Shown here: positions 1 to 5,102 of the stretch, piece by piece | Layout: every line of letters begins with the position of its first letter | How positions within the stretch are numbered: position 1 is the stretch's first letter | Source of the DNA: Bacteroidales bacterium | GTDB taxonomy: Bacteria; Bacteroidota; Bacteroidia; Bacteroidales; WCHB1-69 | Direction of reading: 5' to 3' | Assembly (NCBI GenBank): GCA_031264975.1 | Contig: JAISDH010000004.1 | Location: 1 to 5,102, forward strand | DNA length: 5,102 nucleotides | Program-made: the position numbers and the translations under genes | The notes under the pieces: model-generated | What the model was told of the DNA's origin: nothing | Seen by the model: the letters and a program-made list of their open reading frames with translations, nothing else | The model's database searches: none

Positions 1-600
1 CCAAAATATGAGGATTATGCGCGGTTAATAAAAAGTCATCCCAATGGATTTGACTTGTTGCAAAATGCTTGCACTGTAAAAGACCTTAATTTTACACCTG
101 AACATGATACGGAATATAAATATATAGAACTTTCGAATATAGGAAATTCGGGAGAAATTACGGACTGTACGGTTGCACAAGGCGCGGAATTACCAACGAG
201 GGCAAGGCTAACAGTCAAAGCTAATGATGTTATTATTTCGTCCATTGAAGGTTCACTAAGCAGTTGCGCATTGGTAACAGAGGAATATGATAATGCCTTG
301 TGTTCTACCGGATTTTATGTGATTAACTCGTACCAGATTAATTCGGAAACACTGTTAGTGCTATTCAAGTCAGAACCAATACAGAATATTCTCAAACAGA
401 ATTGTTCGGGAACCATTTTAACGGCTGTCAATAAAACAGGGGTTCAAAATATCCCTATACCCCTCGTTGACAAAGAGATTCAGCGCGAAATCACCACCTT
501 AATCAAAAAGAGTTTCGTCCTTCGCGCCGAATCTGAGCGGCTGTTGGACGAGGCAAAAGAGATGGTTGAACGAGAGATAGAATGTGGAGCAAGAACATGA
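1..600 (+). CDS. Type I-like restriction-modification specificity subunit (HsdS-like), C-terminal part, 5' end outside window
   Basis: The frame is open from base 1 with no stop until TGA at 598-600, so this is the last 199 codons of a longer gene; the TTG at 55 is internal, not a start. S subunits recognise the DNA target through target-recognition domains (TRDs) and dock the methylase through conserved helices. The visible part reads like the final TRD plus the C-terminal helix. It contains YKYIELSNIG followed by GEI, then LPTRARLTVKANDVIISSI, where HsdS proteins typically have 'lpsrar..v..gDvi.S'. Next come GTILTAVNKTGVQNIPIPL, the usual end of a TRD, and a charged helix beginning EIQREI and running through RAESERLLDEAKEMVE. 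The gene overlaps or nearly abuts the methylase gene downstream, as expected for an R-M operon. Its base composition is AT-rich, like the next two genes. Family assignment is by motif pattern; target specificity cannot be read. A lone half-length S protein is possible if the gene starts just upstream. Confidence 0.85.
   Translation, partial: PKYEDYARLIKSHPNGFDLLQNACTVKDLNFTPEHDTEYKYIELSNIGNSGEITDCTVAQGAELPTRARLTVKANDVIISSIEGSLSSCALVTEEYDNALCSTGFYVINSYQINSETLLVLFKSEPIQNILKQNCSGTILTAVNKTGVQNIPIPLVDKEIQREITTLIKKSFVLRAESERLLDEAKEMVEREIECGART
520..566 (+). repeat. Direct repeat copy A (live hsdS 3' end)
   Basis: This is the upstream member of an imperfect direct repeat. It matches 4327-4373 at 35/47 positions in the same orientation. 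It encodes the conserved C-terminal helix of the intact hsdS-like gene. The pair flanks the methylase and nuclease genes at a distance of about 3.8 kb. Confidence 0.75.
586..589 (+). promoter_or_regulatory. Shine-Dalgarno GGAG for the methylase start at 597
   Basis: GGAG lies 7 bases before ATG 597, whose ATGA overlaps the hsdS stop codon. This is the usual arrangement for translational coupling and supports 597 as the methylase start. The earlier in-frame ATG at 582 has no comparable motif. Confidence 0.5.
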
Positions 601-3600
601 AAGAAGAAATAACTATTGAGGAGGAGAAAATGACGGCAAGTTTTTTCTATCATAAATTAGGATACAGCCAATTACCCGATTGTTCCGGCATATCCTCTGT
701 CAGGCCAGAATATCATGAATTGGAAAATATCGGCGCGGATAAAGTGTATTTCTCAGGAGATTTTCCGGCTGTTTTGTTCAAGAATGTGCAGGGGTTCAAT
801 TCCGAAGCATTAAAAGAAATTGCGGAGATTCAACGCAAGACATGGAATTACCGGAAAATAATATTTCTATTTGCAATGGCCGATTCGGAAATAAGGATAT
901 ACAACTGTCATGAAAAACCTAAATATTTGAAACCAGAAGCCGATTTAAATACGGAACTTGAGCCGTACGAAGTTTTTAAGACGCGGAAAGATGACTGTGC
1001 CAATTTAGCCAAATTGGTAAACATATTTTCGCAGGTTGGCGTTGATTGCGGACTGATTTGGACAAGTGATTCATGCATTCGCGAGAAAGTAAATACCCAA
1101 AGAAGAATAGATCGCTATTTGGTACAAAGTCTCATGAAAACAGCCAAAGCCCTTAATAAGGATATTAAAAACATAGATATCGTACATGGATTATTGATGC
1201 GTTCTCTGTTCATTCTATATCTTGAAGACAAGGGGGCGGCAAAGGAAACCGGGTTTTACCGTCAAATAAAACCGGATGCGTGCAGTTATTTTGATATTTT
1301 AGAAGACAAAGATGCCGCATATAAATTATTTGACGTATTGTATGAGCATTTCAACGGCAATGTGTTTCCCGTAATGGAAGGTGAATGGGAATTGGTTACA
1401 CTAGAGCATTTGCAAACAATCAAAAAATGTTTTATTGATGGCGATATATTAATGGATCCAAAATTATTTGCAAATTGGAGGATTTTTGATTTCAGCTTTA
1501 TTCAGATAGAGGTGTTAAGCGAAGTTTACGAAAGTTTTTTGGGAGAAAGTGCCAAGCAAAACGAAAAAGGGCAATTTTATACGCCATATCCTATGGTAGA
1601 ATTAATGCTGAACGATAAACTCTTTGTTAAAAACGAAACAAACTATAATGTTAAAATATTGGATATAGCCTGTGGTTCGGGTATTTTTCTGGTAGAAAGC
1701 TATAAACGGTTAATCCGGCGCTGGAAAAATGCCAATCATGGGAAGAAAATTTCGTTTTCTGCCTTGAAGGATATTTTGGTCAACAACATTTTTGGAATTG
1801 AAATAGACCCTCTGGCAATTAAAGTTGCGGCATTCAGCCTCTATTTAGCATTGGTAGAACAATTAGATCCAAAAACACTTTGGATAGAAGAAGAATACCG
1901 GTTGCCTTATTTGATTAATAATCCTAAGGATCCAACGCTTCAGGGCAATCAAGGAAGAAACCTATGGTGCCGGGATACTATTGGAGAAGTGGACGCGAAA
2001 GAATTCATCATTAAGGCCGACTTATTAATTGGAAACCCCCCGTTCGGAACAAAGGATATTAGTGCAGAAATTAAAAGTTATTTGGATGAACGAAAATACG
2101 CGCACGAAAAAGTCCTCGCCTTTTTGGATAAAGCCGTTCAATTCGTAAAAGATGACGGAAAAATAGCACTGATATTTAATACAAAAGCATTAACCAATAC
2201 AAATGAAAAATATCAAAAGTTTAGAAAATGGCTGCTCAATAAGACTTATGTCGAAAAAATTTACAATTTGTCTGTGTTTCGCAAGGCGCACAAAGATTTT
2301 GGTGGACAATTGTTTAATTCGGCGACGGTGCCTGTCAGTATAGTTTACTATCAAAAAGAAAAACCGCCGAATATCTCCAGTACCATCGAATATTGCGCCC
2401 CCAAGACGTACGTAAAATCAAATCTTGTTGACGGTTTCATTATAGACAGTACCGACATAAAATTCTTGCCAAGACGGGAGTGCCAAAAACCTGATACAAA
2501 AATATGGAAAATTGCTATGTGGGGAAGTCTACAGGATTTTGAGTTTATAAAAATATTTATGCGGAAGAACCTCGGCCTCGCTTCTGACAAAAGATTTATA
2601 ACAGGGAAAGGGTTGTGCTGCGATAAAAAAAAGCAGGATTTTAAGCCAGATGAAGTCATCTCTCCAAAATCCATCAATAGATATTATACCAGCGATAATG
2701 AGAGAAGAAAAAACACAAACCGTTATAGGAAGGATAACAAAATAGAAGAACTATTTAATCCTCCTTACATTGCAGTAAAAGAAATGCAGCATGATAGGCA
2801 GATCGCGGTTTCATTGATTGATTACAATTTGTTTTGTACGTCTGGAGCGTACATTATTAATGGACGTATTCCATTGTACTTTAAACAAATGCTCGTCTCT
2901 TTTTATAATTCAGATATAATCAGATATTTTTTATTCTTGACAAGCGCCTCATGGGGCATTGAACGCGACCGCGTTTGTCTCCTAGCTGAATTGTGCGAAT
3001 TGCCACTTATATACAGTGACGCTGAAAATAAAATAATTACCGGCAGCTTTAACAGTATCGTGGCTCAATTAAAGTCTGACTTTCCAAACCTGCAGGTTAT
3101 AACAGCTAATGAAAAGCTAATCCAGAATGAGTTATATAAAATGCTGAATATAAGCGAAAAAGAGCAGATTTTGATTGAAGATGCCATAAAATTCAACCTT
3201 GATTTATTTGAGCAGGGTGAATATTCGATTGGACTCAAAGCAACAACAAGTGATGAGCGCAGCACTTATGCCAACATGATTTGTGGCGAATTAAACGATT
3301 TCTATTCCGAATCAGGAAATAAGATTAACGCGGTTATTTATAACATTGGCCAATATGACCCATTAAGCCTTATTGTATTACATTTCTGCAATGTATCAAA
3401 ACCTGTTGAAACAAAAGACGCGGTAGAACTTGAGACTTTGTTAAAAGAACTAAACAAGTATTCTATTCAGGAAAAAGGCAAAAATATTTATCTGCAAAAA
3501 CAACTTAGGTATTATGATACGAAGTATATATATCTGATAAAACCGAATCAAAAACGTTTTTGGACGCGATCACAGGCAATTGACGATGCGATGTCGCTTA

Positions 3601-3635
3601 TCGTAGAAATAGCCAATATGGGAGGAAAAAAATGA
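597..3635 (+). CDS. Large N6-adenine DNA methyltransferase (COG1002/Eco57I-like, type I/IIG-like) of an R-M system
   Basis: This enzyme should transfer a methyl group from S-adenosylmethionine to adenine at the system's target site. Numbered from ATG 597 (1012 residues), the N-terminal region (about 1-125) has FPAVLFKNV at 56-64 and SEIRIYNC at 97-104. I recall that pattern from large R-M methylases. A helical HsdM-like region follows (about 165-320), then QFYTP at 326-330. Motif I, DIACGSGIF, is at 356-364; the acidic motif II, GIEID, is at 400-404; and catalytic motif IV, NPPFG, is at 480-484. NPPF marks amino-methyltransferases acting on adenine. Residues about 635-810 look like a target-recognition region ending in TSASWGIERDRV and ELCELPL. 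A further domain carries YLQKQLRYYD and KPNQKRFWTRSQAIDDA near the C-terminus. The start is uncertain: 597 gives an ATGA overlap with hsdS and has GGAG upstream; 630 has a stronger AGGAGG and would give 1001 residues; 582 is less likely. The gene lies between an hsdS and a candidate nuclease gene. No intact nuclease motif is evident at its N-terminus, so cleavage probably resides in another subunit. Confidence 0.9.
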   Translation: MKEEITIEEEKMTASFFYHKLGYSQLPDCSGISSVRPEYHELENIGADKVYFSGDFPAVLFKNVQGFNSEALKEIAEIQRKTWNYRKIIFLFAMADSEIRIYNCHEKPKYLKPEADLNTELEPYEVFKTRKDDCANLAKLVNIFSQVGVDCGLIWTSDSCIREKVNTQRRIDRYLVQSLMKTAKALNKDIKNIDIVHGLLMRSLFILYLEDKGAAKETGFYRQIKPDACSYFDILEDKDAAYKLFDVLYEHFNGNVFPVMEGEWELVTLEHLQTIKKCFIDGDILMDPKLFANWRIFDFSFIQIEVLSEVYESFLGESAKQNEKGQFYTPYPMVELMLNDKLFVKNETNYNVKILDIACGSGIFLVESYKRLIRRWKNANHGKKISFSALKDILVNNIFGIEIDPLAIKVAAFSLYLALVEQLDPKTLWIEEEYRLPYLINNPKDPTLQGNQGRNLWCRDTIGEVDAKEFIIKADLLIGNPPFGTKDISAEIKSYLDERKYAHEKVLAFLDKAVQFVKDDGKIALIFNTKALTNTNEKYQKFRKWLLNKTYVEKIYNLSVFRKAHKDFGGQLFNSATVPVSIVYYQKEKPPNISSTIEYCAPKTYVKSNLVDGFIIDSTDIKFLPRRECQKPDTKIWKIAMWGSLQDFEFIKIFMRKNLGLASDKRFITGKGLCCDKKKQDFKPDEVISPKSINRYYTSDNERRKNTNRYRKDNKIEELFNPPYIAVKEMQHDRQIAVSLIDYNLFCTSGAYIINGRIPLYFKQMLVSFYNSDIIRYFLFLTSASWGIERDRVCLLAELCELPLIYSDAENKIITGSFNSIVAQLKSDFPNLQVITANEKLIQNELYKMLNISEKEQILIEDAIKFNLDLFEQGEYSIGLKATTSDERSTYANMICGELNDFYSESGNKINAVIYNIGQYDPLSLIVLHFCNVSKPVETKDAVELETLLKELNKYSIQEKGKNIYLQKQLRYYDTKYIYLIKPNQKRFWTRSQAIDDAMSLIVEIANMGGKK
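619..624 (+). promoter_or_regulatory. Strong Shine-Dalgarno AGGAGG favouring an alternative methylase start at 630
   Basis: AGGAGG lies 5 bases before an in-frame ATG at 630-632. The recognisable protein pattern (FFYHKLGY) begins four codons after that ATG, so translation could start here, 29 bases after the hsdS stop. However, the same bases would encode Glu-rich codons of the longer product from 597, so the purine run may simply be coding sequence. Confidence 0.45.
3621..3626 (+). promoter_or_regulatory. Shine-Dalgarno GGAGGA for the candidate nuclease gene
   Basis: GGAGGA ends 5 bases before ATG 3632. That ATG shares ATGA with the methylase stop codon at 3633-3635, so the small downstream gene is very likely translated by coupling to the methylase and made with it. 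Confidence 0.7.
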
Positions 3636-4276
3636 ACGGTAACTTGAATCCAGAAATTATTGACAATACATTACGGACATTGGAAAAACGTTGTTTGATT
3701 CTATTATGCGAAGGCTACAAAATGCTTCTTTCGCAGAAAAAGATTTCCATTGACTGGAAAGAAGAGGATATATCCAAAGAATTGATACTGTGTTTGGAAC
3801 CGAATGAAAACAGGCGAAGGTGGAGGATAAGTATTGCCCCAGAACATAGATTTTATACAGATAAGATTCCCGCAAAAGAGTCACCAAGAATTGATTTTTG
3901 TTTTTCAGGCTGGACGGATGTTGAGTGGAAATACTATTCCGAAGCAAAAATACTGATTGAATCTGATAGTTATAAAAAGGGTCGAAGGAAGAAAATTTCT
4001 GCCCATTTTCTACACAAACGTTATATCGAAACAGGCATTGATCATTATTTGTCAGGATGGTATCCATCCGACTGTCTGTCCGGTTATATTCTCCAAGGAA
4101 AAACAGAAAATATTATTAATTGCATAAATCAATTTTTAAGGGACTGTGATAGAGAAAAAGAAGTATTAACGAAACAGCCATTTGAATTGCCGTATTTTGA
4201 TTCACTCTATTTGTCAAGGCATAAAAACGGGTTTTCGATTAAACATTTGATATTTGATTTTGTACTGCCTGATTAG
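3632..4276 (+). CDS. Small R-M-associated protein, candidate PD-(D/E)XK endonuclease subunit
   Basis: I do not recognise a named family for this 214-residue protein, but its layout fits a compact PD-(D/E)XK nuclease. Residues 85-88 are PRID and residues 102-108 are YSEAKIL, giving D88, E104 and K106. The DxnExK spacing of 15 residues lies within the usual range, and E104-A105-K106 sits in a hydrophobic strand-like context. An upstream helix with glutamates (E18, E27) could supply the additional acidic residue some of these enzymes use. After the motif come YIETGIDHYLSGWYP (131-145) and SGYIL (150-154), a Tyr/Gly-rich region probably forming the rest of the core. There is no signal peptide or membrane segment. 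The start is well supported by GGAGGA and an ATGA overlap with the methylase gene, and composition matches the operon. Inference: it is the cleavage subunit or a nuclease accessory of this R-M system. Alternatives are an accessory DNA-binding protein or an inactive nuclease fold. The motif is seen directly; the activity is not shown. Confidence 0.6.
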   Translation: MNGNLNPEIIDNTLRTLEKRCLILLCEGYKMLLSQKKISIDWKEEDISKELILCLEPNENRRRWRISIAPEHRFYTDKIPAKESPRIDFCFSGWTDVEWKYYSEAKILIESDSYKKGRRKKISAHFLHKRYIETGIDHYLSGWYPSDCLSGYILQGKTENIINCINQFLRDCDREKEVLTKQPFELPYFDSLYLSRHKNGFSIKHLIFDFVLPD

Positions 4277-4280
4277 TTTC

Positions 4281-4389
4281 ATTCGATAACAAATAAAGCT
4301 GCCAAACAAGTCTCTCTGATTGCGCCCTCTGCGCCGAATAGGAGTAATTATTGGCCGAGGTCAAAGAGATGGTGTAGTTCGAAAAAGTC
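4281..4389 (+). pseudogene. Degenerate 3' end of a second hsdS gene
   Basis: Immediately downstream of the nuclease candidate lies a non-coding remnant of an S-subunit C-terminal helix. In the frame of 4330 it reads C-A-E-stop-E-stop-L-L-A-E-V-K-E-M-V-stop, which matches RAESERLLDEAKEMVE of the live hsdS at 523-570. Bases 4327-4373 match 520-566 without gaps at 35 of 47 positions, including shared runs of 9 (GCGCCGAAT) and 11 (AAAGAGATGGT) bases. Upstream, bases 4281-4325 in a shifted frame read I-R-stop-Q-I-K-L-P-N-K-S-L-stop-L-R, which resembles the preceding IQREITTLIKKSFVLR helix and implies a small indel near 4326-4330. At least five in-frame stops and the frameshift show it cannot be translated. 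The core is firm; the extension to 4281 is weaker, and the 3' edge near 4389 is approximate. Confidence 0.75.
4327..4373 (+). repeat. Direct repeat copy B (hsdS remnant)
   Basis: This is the downstream member of the repeat pair with 520-566 and the best-preserved part of the hsdS remnant. Three of its mismatch clusters create or lie next to stop codons (TAG 4339-4341, TAA 4345-4347). This fits decay without selection rather than a maintained recombination site. Confidence 0.75.
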
Positions 4390-4434
4390 CGCCACCCGCC
4401 GCAACAAAGCCCCGCAAACTCCACAACCAAGCCA

Positions 4435-4461
4435 GGGCGTTTGCACCTCGCGCAAACGCCC
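4435..4461 (-). terminator. Probable intrinsic terminator of the - strand flavoprotein gene
   Basis: GGGCGTTTGC (4435-4444) and GCAAACGCCC (4452-4461) form a perfect 10-bp stem with a 7-base loop. On the - strand it starts 32 bases after the stop codon at 4494 and is followed by TGGCTTGGTT, a weak U-rich tail. On the + strand the hairpin is followed by AAGCCCACA with no T-run, so it fits the - strand gene better. The poor U-tract limits confidence. Confidence 0.5.
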
Positions 4462-4493
4462 AAGCCCACAGGGAACGGTAGCACATCCCTCTC

Positions 4494-5102
4494 TTACCCC
4501 GCCACCTTTTCCCCGATCCCCGCTGTCGGGCAGACCTTGACGCATTCGCCGCAGCCGTCGCACTTGGTACCCGCGAGGCTTTCGCCGAACGGGGCGAGCA
4601 TACGGGTGGCAAAGCCGCGGTTCACGAGGCCCAGAACGTTGAGACCCTTCACCTCGGCACAGGCACGGACACAGGCGGCGCAGTTTATGCACTTGCCCGT
4701 CTGCATAAGGATTTTCGGGTGCGTGTTGTCTGTCTGGTATGCGCGGCGCGAGTCCGTTTCGGCAGACGATCCAAAGTAGTTCTGGTCGGCCCCGTACTTC
4801 GTGGCGTATTCGCGGAGTTTACAGTCTTTTACTGCGTCACAGCCGCATTCGAGACAGCGTTCCGCTTCTTTTCGCGCTTCGGCGGCGGCAAAGCCGGTTT
4901 CCACCTCTTTCTCTGTGGTCTTCCGCTCGCCGTCGCTGATGACCGGCATCGTTTTCCGCGCCTGTTTCTTCGCGTCCCGAAATAGCTCCGCGCTCACCTC
5001 GTCAAGCGGCCCCATCCGCGAATTGAACAACACCGCCTCGCCCGTGACCGCTTCACCCCGGAGGTACTGGCCGACGGCGGCGGCGGTCTTGCGCCCGTTG
5101 CC
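4494..5102 (-). CDS. GltD-like FAD/NAD(P)H oxidoreductase fused to a two-cluster ferredoxin domain, C-terminal part (5' end outside window)
   Basis: The frame is open to the window edge and ends at TAA (4494-4496), so about 202 C-terminal residues are visible; the GTG at 5033 is internal. The first residues, GNGRKTAAAVGQYLRG, match the end of the NAD(P)-binding part of glutamate-synthase small-subunit-like flavoproteins. Next comes a cysteine cluster, CLECGCDAVKDC (about 4821-4856), followed by LREYATKYGA, also seen in GltD-type proteins. Then DNTHP leads into two 4Fe-4S motifs: CINCAACVRAC (4659-4691) and CDGCGECVKVCP (4527-4562). The stretch between them, GLVNRGFATRMLAPFG, resembles the ferredoxin-like module of formate dehydrogenases, NuoG and FeFe hydrogenases. 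The protein is probably cytosolic and moves electrons between NAD(P)H and ferredoxin-type partners in an anaerobe; the exact reaction cannot be read. It is GC-rich, unlike the R-M operon, and is probably the resident chromosomal gene. It ends shortly after the second cluster, as a complete small C-terminal module would. Confidence 0.85.
   Translation of the reverse strand, partial: GNGRKTAAAVGQYLRGEAVTGEAVLFNSRMGPLDEVSAELFRDAKKQARKTMPVISDGERKTTEKEVETGFAAAEARKEAERCLECGCDAVKDCKLREYATKYGADQNYFGSSAETDSRRAYQTDNTHPKILMQTGKCINCAACVRACAEVKGLNVLGLVNRGFATRMLAPFGESLAGTKCDGCGECVKVCPTAGIGEKVAG

Noticed and set aside
582..596. Methylase start at ATG 582
   Set aside because: It would overlap hsdS by 19 bases and has no good ribosome binding site; ATG 597 (ATGA overlap) and ATG 630 (AGGAGG) are both better.
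55..600. A complete 181-residue hsdS-like gene starting at TTG 55
   Set aside because: The frame stays open through base 1 and the upstream codons continue a plausible S-subunit sequence, so TTG 55 is internal.
3657..4067. A 136-residue open frame on the - strand inside the nuclease gene
   Set aside because: It is wholly antisense to a gene with a strong ribosome binding site and operon junction, and shows no domain pattern.
4435..4461. The hairpin as a recombination or attachment site at the island edge
   Set aside because: Its position just after the - strand stop codon and the U-rich tail on that strand fit a terminator better, and I see no second copy in the window.
4239..4692. Three - strand open frames over the intergenic region and the flavoprotein 3' end
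   Set aside because: They overlap the real - strand gene in other frames or cross the terminator hairpin and hsdS remnant, and are not supported by motifs.
4441..4985. Open frames on the + strand opposite the flavoprotein gene
   Set aside because: They lie antisense to a gene with clear ferredoxin motifs, are Arg/Pro/Ser-rich without recognisable domains, and arise from GC-rich codon bias.
1..5102. CRISPR array, tRNA, rRNA, insertion sequence or integrase
   Set aside because: I found no regularly spaced repeats, no tRNA-like cloverleaf and no transposase or recombinase motif; the only repeat pair is the hsdS tail duplication.

Overview
The window holds the 3' part of a restriction-modification (R-M) operon on the + strand. 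It runs convergently into the 3' end of a metabolic iron-sulfur flavoprotein gene on the - strand. The two halves differ sharply in composition: bases 2221-2280 have 18/60 G+C, whereas bases 4861-4920 have 36/60. The R-M operon therefore looks like an acquired AT-rich cassette in a GC-richer bacterial chromosome. The resident gene, a GltD-type flavoprotein with ferredoxin-like clusters, suggests an anaerobe. I cannot name the taxon.

Layout. (1) Bases 1-600 encode the C-terminal 199 residues of a type I-like specificity subunit (HsdS-like), cut by the window edge. (2) Bases 597-3635 encode a large N6-adenine DNA methyltransferase of about 1012 residues. It has the motifs FYTP, DxACGSG and NPPF, then a target-recognition-like region and a long C-terminal domain. 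(3) Bases 3632-4276 encode a 214-residue protein with a plausible PD-(D/E)XK nuclease signature (D88, E104, K106). Both junctions can be read as ATGA overlaps, so the three genes are probably translationally coupled in one operon. (4) Bases 4281-4389 hold a stop-ridden remnant of another hsdS 3' end; its core is 35/47 identical to the live hsdS tail at 520-566. (5) Bases 4494-5102 on the - strand encode the C-terminus of a GltD-like FAD/NAD(P)H oxidoreductase with two classical 4Fe-4S motifs. A perfect 10-bp hairpin at 4435-4461 is its likely terminator.

How the parts may work together. The S-like protein and the C-terminal half of the methylase would supply target recognition, the methylase would modify adenine, and the small downstream protein is the best candidate for the cleavage subunit. 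No HsdR-type helicase/translocase is visible, though one could lie upstream of base 1. The main point of interest is this compact S-M-small-nuclease arrangement. The second is that the methylase and nuclease genes lie between a live hsdS tail and a dead one in the same orientation.
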